11,670 bases of DNA from Bacteroidota bacterium (GTDB taxonomy: Bacteria; Bacteroidota; Bacteroidia; NS11-12g; UBA955): contig RGEC01000057.1 in the NCBI GenBank assembly GCA_009918425.1, forward strand, positions 1-11,670. The letters run 5' to 3'. A program made the translations under genes and the position numbers. The notes under the pieces were generated by a model, which saw nothing but the letters and a program-made list of their open reading frames with translations, had not been told where the DNA came from and searched no databases. Below, piece after piece: positions 1 through 6,261 of the stretch (position 1 is its first letter; every line of letters starts with the position of its first letter).

Positions 1-560
1 CTTCCAAAAATACCCAGCGCCTTGTACAGATTGTGAGTGACCTGGATACCATCACCAAGTATGAAAGTGGATTTCTGCGTCTGGAATACGAAGACTTTGA
101 CATTAAACTGCTGGCCGATGAGGTAATAGAGAGTCTGGAAATACAGGCCATTGAAAAGAAAATAACCTTATATGAATATTCCGGCGCAGGCCAATTCTAT
201 GTATATGCCGATAAATTTAGAATACGTCAGGTGCTGACCAATTTGGTGCTAAATAGTATACGCTACGGTAAAGAGAGCGGTTACACCAAAATAAGGTTGA
301 GCGATACAGGTGAAAAAATCATTGTTGAGGTGGCAGACAATGGTATTGGGATTTCTGAAGATGCCAAACCCAGGGTTTTTGAGAGGTTTTTTCGCGCCGA
401 CAAGAGCAGAAACCGGGATAGTGGCGGCAGCGGACTGGGTCTAAGTATCTGTAAGCACATAATAGACGCCCACGGAGAACACATTGAAGTAATGAGTACC
501 GAGGGAGCCGGAAGTATATTTTCATTTGCGCTGAAAAAGTCAGAAATAGCTGAGTTATAG
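1..560 (+). CDS. Sensor histidine kinase, C-terminal part (5' end outside window)
   Basis: The reading frame is open from the window edge (first full codon at base 3), so the GTG at 33 is internal and the true start lies upstream. The visible 185 residues begin in the second helix of the HisKA dimerisation domain (NTQRLVQIVSDLDTITKYES), just after the phospho-accepting histidine, which is not visible. A complete HATPase_c domain follows: the N-box (RQVLTNLVLNSIRYG), the G1 box DNGIGI, the F-box FERFFR and the G2 box GSGLGLSI. All the ATP-binding motifs are intact, so the kinase should be active. In this family the enzyme phosphorylates itself and passes the phosphate to a response regulator. 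The partner is not in the window and would have to lie upstream or elsewhere. The short spacing and strong F-box resemble PhoR-type kinases, but the signal sensed cannot be inferred without the N-terminus. Confidence 0.95.
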   Translation, partial: SKNTQRLVQIVSDLDTITKYESGFLRLEYEDFDIKLLADEVIESLEIQAIEKKITLYEYSGAGQFYVYADKFRIRQVLTNLVLNSIRYGKESGYTKIRLSDTGEKIIVEVADNGIGISEDAKPRVFERFFRADKSRNRDSGGSGLGLSICKHIIDAHGEHIEVMSTEGAGSIFSFALKKSEIAEL

Positions 561-570
561 TGGTATCTGA

Positions 571-604
571 TTTGGACAATGCGTTTTCTGTGTGAATAAT
601 TTTG
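571..604 (+). promoter_or_regulatory. Candidate distal promoter of the glutamate dehydrogenase gene
   Basis: TTTG at 571-574 and a perfect TAnnTTTG (TAATTTTG) at 597-604 are separated by 22 bp. This fits the Bacteroidota -33/-7 consensus. Transcription would begin near 610 and leave a leader of about 60 nt before the ATG at 671. The call rests on motif match only. Confidence 0.5.
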
Positions 605-610
605 AAGCTT

Positions 611-645
611 TTTGAGGGTTTACAAGTATGGCAGGGTTAAATTTG
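611..645 (+). promoter_or_regulatory. Candidate proximal promoter of the glutamate dehydrogenase gene
   Basis: TTTG at 611-614 is followed after 23 bp by TAAATTTG at 638-645, again a perfect TAnnTTTG. Transcription would start near 650, giving a leader of about 20 nt. With the element at 571-604 this makes tandem promoters. No clear terminator for the upstream kinase was seen in the 561-670 gap. Confidence 0.55.
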
Positions 646-670
646 CCCCGCTAACAATCGAAAATAAAGC

Positions 671-1945
671 ATGACAGACATAAGCAGCAAAGGGGCTCCG
701 CAGTATAATCCGCTGGAGAGCATGATGAGCCGTTTTAATGAGGCAGTAAATATTTTAGGTTTGGACGATCATTTTGCCAGCGTTCTCAAAGTGCCGGACA
801 AGGCAGTGATTGTAAATATTCCGGTAACCATGGATGATGGTACCATTCAGGTGTATGAAGGGTATCGTGTAGTGCACAGCGTGCATCTGGGTCCCAGTAA
901 AGGCGGTATTCGCTACAGTATGGATGTTCACCTGGATGAAGTTAAGGCGCTGGCGGCCTGGATGACATGGAAATGTGCCGTGGTTAATATTCCTTACGGC
1001 GGTGCCAAAGGAGGTATCAAATGCGATCCCCGCAGCATGAGCAAGGGTGAACTTGAACGACTTACCCGTGGCTACACGCTGGCCATGAAAGATGTGTTTG
1101 GTGAAGATAAAGATATACCGGCCCCTGATATGGGCACAGGGCAGCAGGAAATGGCCTGGATTCTGGATGAATTCAGCAAAATAAGAGGACAAAACAGCTG
1201 GGGTGTGGTAACAGGCAAACCCCTGGTTCTTGGCGGAAGTCAGGGCAGGGTAGAGGCCACCGGCCGCGGTGTTATGGTGAGTACGCGCAGTGCATTGGCT
1301 AAACTGGGTATGAAACCTACCGATGCCACCTGCGTGGTTCAGGGCTTCGGCAATGTAGGAAGCATCTCTGCCAAGCTCATTTCCAAGCTGGGTGTAAAGA
1401 TTGTGGGTATTTCCGATATCAGTGGCGGATATTACAATCCCGAAGGAATAGACGTGGAAGAAGCCATGGCTTTTGTGGCAAAAAGCCCTAGCCGCAGCCT
1501 GGAAGGTTTTACAGGAGGAAGCAAAGTTTCCAACGCTGAATTACTCACTTTACCCTGCGATGTACTGGTTCCGGCCGCCATGGAAGACCAGATTACTGCA
1601 GAAAATGCAGCGGATATCAAGGCTAAGCTTATTGTGGAAGGAGCAAACGGCCCCACCACAGCCGATGCAGATCCTATACTCAATGCCAAAGGCGTACTGG
1701 TGGTTCCCGACATTCTGGCCAATGCCGGCGGTGTTACCGTTAGCTACTTTGAGTGGGTGCAGAATCGTCTTGGCTACTATTGGACAGAAGAACGTGTACA
1801 CAGACGTGCCGACAGGGTTATGAAAATGGCTTTTGACAACGTATATGCCGCTGCGGAAAAATACAAAGTGAACATGCGTATCGCTGCATACATTGTAGCT
1901 ATTGATAAAGTAGCCAGCACGCTAAAACTTAGAGGTTCATTCTAA
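671..1945 (+). CDS. gdhA: Glutamate dehydrogenase (hexameric, 424-residue type)
   Basis: Catalyses reversible oxidative deamination of glutamate to 2-oxoglutarate and ammonium in the cytoplasm, linking nitrogen and carbon metabolism. The length of 424 residues is the usual size of the RocG/GudB-type enzymes. The N-terminal ELFV_dehydrog_N domain carries the substrate-binding lysine in GPSKGGIR (K77), the active-site lysine in YGGAKGG (K113) and the catalytic aspartate in APDMGTG (D153). The C-terminal Rossmann domain has GFGNVG (225-230) and an Asp at 249 near the end of the second strand, which favours NAD over NADP. The motif pattern EGANGPTT, then VPDILANAGGVTVSYFEW, is typical of glutamate rather than leucine or phenylalanine dehydrogenases. 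The symbol is used generically, since rocG or gudB would be equally defensible. It sits 9 bp before psd and probably shares a transcript with it. There is no Shine-Dalgarno sequence, as expected in this phylum. Confidence 0.93.
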   Translation: MTDISSKGAPQYNPLESMMSRFNEAVNILGLDDHFASVLKVPDKAVIVNIPVTMDDGTIQVYEGYRVVHSVHLGPSKGGIRYSMDVHLDEVKALAAWMTWKCAVVNIPYGGAKGGIKCDPRSMSKGELERLTRGYTLAMKDVFGEDKDIPAPDMGTGQQEMAWILDEFSKIRGQNSWGVVTGKPLVLGGSQGRVEATGRGVMVSTRSALAKLGMKPTDATCVVQGFGNVGSISAKLISKLGVKIVGISDISGGYYNPEGIDVEEAMAFVAKSPSRSLEGFTGGSKVSNAELLTLPCDVLVPAAMEDQITAENAADIKAKLIVEGANGPTTADADPILNAKGVLVVPDILANAGGVTVSYFEWVQNRLGYYWTEERVHRRADRVMKMAFDNVYAAAEKYKVNMRIAAYIVAIDKVASTLKLRGSF

Positions 1946-1954
1946 TAAAATTGC

Positions 1955-2608
1955 ATGAAACTTCACAGAGAAGGTTTTAAGATTATACTTTTTTCCACCC
2001 TGATTCTGGGAGGGCTGAATTTTGGTCTTCATGAATGGGTTGGCGATAACTGGATAACAACTGCAGTGTTGGTATTGTCTCTGATATTCTATGTTCTGAT
2101 TATTCAGTTTTTTAGAAATCCTTTCAGGGTAACACCAATAGATGAAAATCACATTATTGCCCCTGCCGACGGAAAAGTGGTTGTGATTGAAGACGTGGAA
2201 GAGCCGGAGTTTTTTAAAGGAAAACGCAAGCAGCTCAGTATTTTCATGTCACCGTTAAACGTGCATGTAAACCGCTATCCCATTGCCGGTAAGGTTGTTT
2301 ATCAGCGCTATTATCCGGGTAAATACCTGGTTGCATGGCATCCCAAAAGCAGCACGGAAAATGAGAGAACTTCTGTGGTTGTTGAGAATGGGGAAACGCA
2401 GATTCTATTCAGGCAGATTGCAGGTGCACTGGCCCGCCGAATTGTCTGCTATGCCAAAGAAGGTGATGTTGCCAAACAAGGAGCTGAATATGGTTTTATA
2501 AAATTTGGCAGTCGCATAGATCTTTTCCTTCCTGTAGATTGTAAGGTCAATGTAACTTTGGGACAGAAAACCGTAGGGGGAGAAACCATCCTTGCAAATT
2601 TGGCTTGA
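1955..2608 (+). CDS. psd: Phosphatidylserine decarboxylase proenzyme, short form
   Basis: Converts phosphatidylserine to phosphatidylethanolamine at the inner membrane. At 217 residues it matches the short archaeal/Bacteroidota-type proenzymes, not the roughly 300-residue E. coli form. The N-terminus has two hydrophobic stretches (about 10-24 and 33-53) that anchor it. The catalytic Asp is in APADG (D72) and the catalytic His in SPLNVHVNRYP (H104). Self-cleavage is expected in FIKFGSR between G185 and S186, leaving a pyruvoyl group on the new N-terminus of the small alpha chain (residues 186-217). All key residues are present. The gene starts 9 bp after the glutamate dehydrogenase stop with no room for a separate promoter, so it is probably cotranscribed. 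The usual partner gene for phosphatidylserine synthase is not adjacent downstream. Confidence 0.95.
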   Translation: MKLHREGFKIILFSTLILGGLNFGLHEWVGDNWITTAVLVLSLIFYVLIIQFFRNPFRVTPIDENHIIAPADGKVVVIEDVEEPEFFKGKRKQLSIFMSPLNVHVNRYPIAGKVVYQRYYPGKYLVAWHPKSSTENERTSVVVENGETQILFRQIAGALARRIVCYAKEGDVAKQGAEYGFIKFGSRIDLFLPVDCKVNVTLGQKTVGGETILANLA

Positions 2609-2622
2609 TTGTTGTAATTTTG
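2592..2622 (+). promoter_or_regulatory. Promoter of the Cys-rich secreted protein gene
   Basis: TTG at 2592-2594 and a perfect TAnnTTTG (TAATTTTG, 2615-2622) are 20 bp apart, matching the Bacteroidota consensus. The -33 element lies inside the end of psd. The start would be near 2628, giving a leader of about 24 nt before the ATG at 2652. Confidence 0.6.
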
Positions 2623-2651
2623 AAGTTATAATCTGTTAAAACAATAAAACC

Positions 2652-3038
2652 ATGAAAAAAATATTTGTATTCGCCATCTGCGCCGTAGGTTTTGCATTTG
2701 CGGCTCAGGCCCAGACTTCTGCAACTACAACTGCCGAAACCAAAACACAGGATCAGATTGAAGCAGAAAAGAATGGAACTGCAATCAAGGCTGAAACAAC
2801 TGCCCAAACTTCTGAGAAAAAGAATTGTGCAGGTTCTGCCAAAACGTGCAGCGGCTCCACAACCAAATCATGCTGTAAGGCAAAAACCGGAGAAGCTTCC
2901 ACTGCAACAACTTCTGAAAAGAAATCATGCTGCAAAGACAAGGCTGCCGGCACTTCTTCATGCAAGGGTCACGAGACTTCTGCAAACGGCGAAAAGAAAT
3001 CTTGCGCTAAACCCTGCTGCAAGAAGTCTGAACACTAA
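2652..3038 (+). CDS. Small secreted Cys/Lys/Ser/Thr-rich protein, function unknown
   Basis: The 128-residue product begins with a clear Sec signal peptide: KK, then a hydrophobic core, then AQA at 18-20 followed by Q21, which points to signal peptidase I cleavage and no lipobox. The mature part is low in complexity. Residues 21-57 are Thr/Ala/Glu/Lys-rich and cysteine-free. Residues 58-128 hold 10 cysteines (59, 66, 74, 75, 93, 94, 104, 118, 122, 123), three of them as CC pairs, mixed with lysines. The unit EKK(S/N)C occurs three times (56-59, 89-93, 114-118) and SCCK twice, so the tail looks grown by duplication. No known family is recognised. The cysteine density suggests metal (Cu, Zn) or thiol binding outside the cytoplasm, but this is inference. 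It has its own promoter and terminator, so it is a single-gene unit. The ORF is unlikely to be chance, given the start context, signal peptide and flanking signals. Confidence 0.85.
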   Translation: MKKIFVFAICAVGFAFAAQAQTSATTTAETKTQDQIEAEKNGTAIKAETTAQTSEKKNCAGSAKTCSGSTTKSCCKAKTGEASTATTSEKKSCCKDKAAGTSSCKGHETSANGEKKSCAKPCCKKSEH

Positions 3039-3056
3039 TTTTAAAATCATTCAACA

Positions 3057-3089
3057 AAAAGGCCGCCCTTTGGTGGCCTTTTCTTTTTT
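3057..3089 (+). terminator. Rho-independent terminator after the Cys-rich gene
   Basis: The stem AAAAGGCCGCC (3057-3067) pairs with GGTGGCCTTTT (3072-3082) through one G-T wobble, closing a CTTT loop. A T-rich run (3079-3089) follows. It begins 18 bp after the stop codon at 3038 and is the strongest hairpin noticed in the window. Confidence 0.85.
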
Positions 3090-3106
3090 ATACGTCATTC
3101 TGCCCC

Positions 3107-3114
3107 TTATTTTG
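3107..3114 (+). promoter_or_regulatory. Weak candidate -7 element before the membrane-protein/metH pair
   Basis: TTATTTTG followed by CA differs from TAnnTTTG at one position and ends 7 bp before the ATG at 3122. No good -33 TTG lies at normal spacing, because the terminator occupies that region. If used, the transcript would be almost or fully leaderless. Confidence 0.3.
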
Positions 3115-3121
3115 CAGTGAA

Positions 3122-4003
3122 ATGCAAAAGGATAAGGGATTTCGCCGAAGGGTAATAACACTGATAGTCGTGGTACTGATCACGGCAGCTGTGGTGGCGG
3201 TATACCTCGCCTATGGTGTTCATTCGCGCAGCAATCTTCCCCTAATTGTACCCAAAAATGCTAGATGGTTTTATCATTTTCAAAGCAAAAGTGTGGATGA
3301 AGCCGCCCGAAAATCGACAGATAGTCGTCCCCTTTATTACGACAGTTTATATTATACACTTATTAAATTGCCGGTTCTACATAATGTTAAGGATGCAGGC
3401 CAGCCCGGCATTTACCTGATGACAGATATTGTACTGTTTGCTGATGAAAATGGATGGTATGCTGCACTAACCGTAACATCCGAAGAAAAACTCAATGCCT
3501 TTTGCAGGGATATTGTACCCTCAGATTTAATCGATAAACCGGTGGTAAAGCCAGAATTCACCTATGTAAAATCCAAAACACGTAATCTTTACTTCGCCTA
3601 CAAACACAAAGCCTGTGTGTTTTACATACCATCAGATACTGCCATAAATATTCCAGGAGCAGAAGCTGCTTTAAAATCGGTTTTTACCCAAAAAGACAGC
3701 AGTATTTATAGCAATCAATCGTTACAGAAATTATATGATAAGGACTGCCAGGTTGTTTTTTGGGGCGAAGGAATAGGTCATGGTGTAGCGTTATCAGGAG
3801 AATACGCCCAATATTATTACACCGATTCTGTAAGAAACTCCAAGCCATTGTCACCTCTTTATTTATTCCATAAGGTCGGTATTAATTACAGCGAGACCGA
3901 CGTGGAAAGAATTCTGAATAAAAAAAACCAAATAAAATCCCGGGAGTACCTGAACCAGACTTTCAAGGCCATGTATAACTACTTAAAACTTTTTGTGAAA
4001 TGA
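3122..4003 (+). CDS. Unrecognised single-pass membrane-anchored protein
   Basis: No family is recognised for this 293-residue protein. A positively charged N-terminus (KDKGFRRR) precedes one hydrophobic segment at about 11-32 without a clear signal-peptidase site. The bulk is therefore probably anchored with its C-terminal roughly 260 residues outside the cytoplasm. That part is rich in Tyr and other aromatics (for example PLYYDSLYYTL at 70-80), contains stretches that look like alternating beta strands, and has only a few scattered cysteines. The stop codon overlaps the start of the metH-like gene as ATGA (4000-4003), which suggests translational coupling and a shared transcript. The gene follows a strong terminator at 3057-3089, so the pair needs its own promoter, for which only a weak candidate was found. 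A role linked to methionine synthesis is not supported by anything in the protein itself. Confidence 0.8.
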   Translation: MQKDKGFRRRVITLIVVVLITAAVVAVYLAYGVHSRSNLPLIVPKNARWFYHFQSKSVDEAARKSTDSRPLYYDSLYYTLIKLPVLHNVKDAGQPGIYLMTDIVLFADENGWYAALTVTSEEKLNAFCRDIVPSDLIDKPVVKPEFTYVKSKTRNLYFAYKHKACVFYIPSDTAINIPGAEAALKSVFTQKDSSIYSNQSLQKLYDKDCQVVFWGEGIGHGVALSGEYAQYYYTDSVRNSKPLSPLYLFHKVGINYSETDVERILNKKNQIKSREYLNQTFKAMYNYLKLFVK

Positions 4004-5016
4004 GTATTTCAGCAACTATAAAAAAGCTTCTTAATGAGCGAATTTTGATTATTGATGGTGCTATGGGCACCATGATTCAAAAACATAAACTGACCGAAGA
4101 GGACTATCGCGGAGATCGTTTCAGGAATTATGCCCATTCGCTGAAAGGTAATAATGATTTGCTGGTGCTCACACAACCGCAGATAATTTTAGATATACAC
4201 CGTGCCTTTCTGGAATCAGGTGCCGACATATTGGAGACCAATACATTCAGTGCAAATTCCATTTCTATGGCAGATTATCATATGGAAAATCTGGTATGGG
4301 AGTTGAACGTTGAAGCGACAAAGCTTGCAAGGCAGGCAGCTGATGAATTCACGGCCAAAAACCCGGATAAGCCCCGCTTTGTTGCAGGTTCTATTGGCCC
4401 TACCAACCGCACAGCCAGCCTAAGTCCGGATGTTAACAATCCCGGTTTTAGGGCAGTGAATTTTGATGATTTGAGGCTAGCCTACCGTGAGCAGGTACAG
4501 GCACTGATAGAGGCAGGGTGCGATTTGCTGCTTGTGGAAACTGTATTTGATACCCTCAATTGCAAGGCAGCCTTGTTTGCCATCAATGAATTGAAAGAAG
4601 AGATGAATTCGGATATTCCCGTAATGGTGAGTGGTACAATTACGGACAATTCCGGCCGAACGCTGAGTGGACAGACTCCCGAAGCTTTCTGGAATTCTGT
4701 TTCACATGGTGATATTATTTCTGTAGGGTTTAATTGTGCACTGGGTGCGGAGCAGATGAGGCCTTATGTAGAAGAACTGAGCCGCGTTGCATGGATTAAT
4801 GTAAGCTGTTATCCCAATGCGGGATTGCCTAATGAATTCGGTGAATACGACGATACGCCCGAGGGAATGGCCGCCGTACTGGAAAGCTGGTGTAAAGAAG
4901 GCTGGGTAAACATTGTAGGCGGATGTTGCGGAACTACACCGGATCATATTAGGGCCATTGCAGACTCGGCAGCAAAGTATAAGCCCAGGAAGGTTCCGGT
5001 GCTATCTTTATCGTAA
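4000..5016 (+). CDS. metH: Stand-alone N-terminal (homocysteine-binding) domain of cobalamin-dependent methionine synthase
   Basis: In MetH this domain binds homocysteine through zinc and accepts the methyl group from methylcobalamin to give methionine. The 338 residues match only the first domain of the roughly 1,200-residue E. coli MetH. Recognisable segments are DGAMGTMIQ near the N-terminus, ADILETNTF, GSIGPTNRTASLSPDVN, VETVFDTLNCKAA and SGTITDNSGRTLSGQTPEAF. The zinc ligands are present at NCALG (C246) and GGCCGTTP (C309, C310), one residue off the E. coli ligands 247, 310 and 311. The protein ends at the PRK(V/L)P linker that joins the folate domain in full-length MetH. Folate, cobalamin and reactivation domains are absent, and the next gene is unrelated. 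It is either half of a split MetH whose other part lies elsewhere, or a separate homocysteine methyltransferase. The start overlaps the upstream stop by 4 bp. Confidence 0.92.
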   Translation: MSISATIKKLLNERILIIDGAMGTMIQKHKLTEEDYRGDRFRNYAHSLKGNNDLLVLTQPQIILDIHRAFLESGADILETNTFSANSISMADYHMENLVWELNVEATKLARQAADEFTAKNPDKPRFVAGSIGPTNRTASLSPDVNNPGFRAVNFDDLRLAYREQVQALIEAGCDLLLVETVFDTLNCKAALFAINELKEEMNSDIPVMVSGTITDNSGRTLSGQTPEAFWNSVSHGDIISVGFNCALGAEQMRPYVEELSRVAWINVSCYPNAGLPNEFGEYDDTPEGMAAVLESWCKEGWVNIVGGCCGTTPDHIRAIADSAAKYKPRKVPVLSLS

Positions 5017-5036
5017 TAGGCAATATGAGATTTTTT

Positions 5037-5052
5037 ATACAATTGGTTGTAT
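5037..5052. repeat. 16-bp palindrome overlapping the leucine dehydrogenase promoter
   Basis: ATACAA (5037-5042), a TTGG spacer, then TTGTAT (5047-5052) forms a perfect 6-bp inverted repeat. Its right arm overlaps the first three bases of the -7 element at 5050-5057. The position suits a repressor operator, but no regulator gene lies nearby. Confidence 0.4.
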
Positions 5053-5057
5053 CTTTG
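5050..5057 (+). promoter_or_regulatory. -7 element of the leucine dehydrogenase promoter
   Basis: TATCTTTG followed by CA is a perfect TAnnTTTG, and transcription would start near 5063, 10 nt before the ATG. No TTG or TTTG is present at the expected -33 position (about 5024-5033), so the promoter may depend on an activator or be weak. Confidence 0.55.
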
Positions 5058-5072
5058 CAAACTCATTAAAAA

Positions 5073-6173
5073 ATGGCTGATATTCAAACCATGAATACGC
5101 CCGCTACGGTCTTTGATCTTTTTGCAGGGCTTGAATCTACCCAACACGAGCAAATCGTTTTTTGTCAGGACAATGCAACAGGCCTAAAAGCCATTATCGC
5201 AATTCACAACACGGTTCTTGGTCCGGGACTGGGCGGCACCCGCATGTGGGCTTATGCTAACGAGAAAGATGCGGTGCGCGATGCCTTGCGCCTCAGCCGT
5301 GGCATGACATACAAAGCTTCTGTTGCCGGACTGAACCTAGGAGGTGCAAAAGCCGTGATTATAGGCGATGCCAAAACTGCCAAGAGTGAAGCGCTCATGC
5401 GTAAATTCGGTCGTTTTGTTGAAAACCTGAACGGTAAATACATCACAGCTGAAGATGTGGGGACCACCACACGCGACATGGAGTATGTGAACATGGAGAC
5501 AGACCATGTCGTTGGGCTGCCCGAAATGATGGGTGGTGGCGGTGATCCTTCACCGGTTACTGCATTCGGAACATACATGGGCATCAAGGCATCTGCCAAA
5601 AAAGCCTGGGGAAGCGATAGCCTTAGCGGCAAAAGTGTTGCTGTTCAGGGCATCGGTAAAGTAGGTATGCATCTGCTGGAACATCTGGCAAAAGAAGGTG
5701 CAACCCTTTACGTAGCCGATATCAATGAATCTGCACTGAAGCAGGCTGCTGAAATGGGCGCCATTCCTGTGAATGGTGATGATATGTATGATCTGAATGT
5801 GGATGTGTTTGCTCCCTGTGCTTTGGGTGCGATTCTCAACGATAATACCATTCCCAGGCTGAAATGTCAGGTGGTGGCAGGTGCTGCCAATAACCAGCTG
5901 GAGGACGAAAAAGTTCATGGTGATATGCTGAAATCAAAAGGTATTGTGTATGCCCCCGATTTTGTTATCAATGCAGGTGGCCTGATTAACGTATACAGTG
6001 AATACACCGGATATGTTCGTGAGCAGGCTATGGCACAGGCAGAGAATATCTATAAAACCATACTGGATATCTATGCGCTGGCTGATAGCCAGAATGTAAA
6101 CAACCAGCAGGCTGCCATAAAACTGGCTGAAAAGCGTATTCAGGATATGATGCTGGTCCACAGCACCTATTAA
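5073..6173 (+). CDS. Leucine dehydrogenase (branched-chain amino acid dehydrogenase)
   Basis: Catalyses NAD-dependent oxidative deamination of leucine, valine and isoleucine to the branched 2-oxo acids. These feed catabolism or branched fatty-acid synthesis. The 366 residues match the family length (about 364). The N-terminal domain shows GPGLGGTRM (50-58), K81 in GMTYK, the active-site lysine K93 in LNLGGAKAV and D128 in TAEDVGT. The segment PEMMGGGGDPSPVTAFG (150-166) is characteristic of leucine rather than glutamate dehydrogenases. The Rossmann domain carries GIGKVG (193-198) and D216, consistent with NAD. Phenylalanine or valine dehydrogenase are the main alternatives, but the motifs favour leucine. 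Its promoter carries a palindrome and it seems to be monocistronic. It belongs to the same superfamily as the glutamate dehydrogenase at 671-1945 but is clearly diverged from it. Confidence 0.93.
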   Translation: MADIQTMNTPATVFDLFAGLESTQHEQIVFCQDNATGLKAIIAIHNTVLGPGLGGTRMWAYANEKDAVRDALRLSRGMTYKASVAGLNLGGAKAVIIGDAKTAKSEALMRKFGRFVENLNGKYITAEDVGTTTRDMEYVNMETDHVVGLPEMMGGGGDPSPVTAFGTYMGIKASAKKAWGSDSLSGKSVAVQGIGKVGMHLLEHLAKEGATLYVADINESALKQAAEMGAIPVNGDDMYDLNVDVFAPCALGAILNDNTIPRLKCQVVAGAANNQLEDEKVHGDMLKSKGIVYAPDFVINAGGLINVYSEYTGYVREQAMAQAENIYKTILDIYALADSQNVNNQQAAIKLAEKRIQDMMLVHSTY

Positions 6174-6200
6174 GGTAAATAACCATAACTATCTTACTTT

Positions 6201-6247
6201 TATCCTGAATTTTCAGGCTTTTCTGTTTTTTATCCTGTAAATTTCAG
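6201..6247. repeat. Tandem near-palindromic repeats upstream of the 6262 gene
   Basis: Two copies of a TATCCTG..AATTTTCAG-like unit lie at 6201-6216 and 6231-6247, starting exactly 30 bp apart. Each core is itself near-palindromic: CTGAATTTTCAG (6205-6216) and CTGTAAATTTCAG (6235-6247). The near three-turn spacing would suit a dimeric regulator binding the same helix face. The first copy may instead be part of a terminator. Confidence 0.4.
6204..6230 (+). terminator. Possible weak terminator after leucine dehydrogenase
   Basis: A short stem, CCTGA (6204-6208) with TCAGG (6213-6217), is followed by a T-rich tract to 6230. It lies 30 bp beyond the stop codon. The stem is only 5 bp, so it is much weaker than the terminator at 3057-3089, and the same bases may be an operator. 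Confidence 0.35.
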
Positions 6248-6261
6248 TAATTGCACCTGAT

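Noticed and set aside
755..1192. Long minus-strand open frame (145 codons) opposite the glutamate dehydrogenase gene
   Set aside because: It lies wholly opposite conserved coding sequence, has no family resemblance and no promoter, so it is a by-product of codon usage.
1473..1823. Plus-strand open frame of 116 codons inside the glutamate dehydrogenase gene
   Set aside because: It is an out-of-frame shadow of a well conserved enzyme, with no recognisable motif or start signal.
2652..3038. Cys-rich protein as a lipoprotein
   Set aside because: The only cysteine in the signal region (C10) lies within the hydrophobic core, not after a lipobox, and AQA-Q fits signal peptidase I.
2692..3120. Arg/Leu/Lys-rich open frame overlapping the Cys-rich gene in another frame
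   Set aside because: Its odd composition is the frame-shifted reading of the low-complexity Cys/Thr/Lys repeats. It also runs through the terminator, and the signal-peptide frame is much the better choice.
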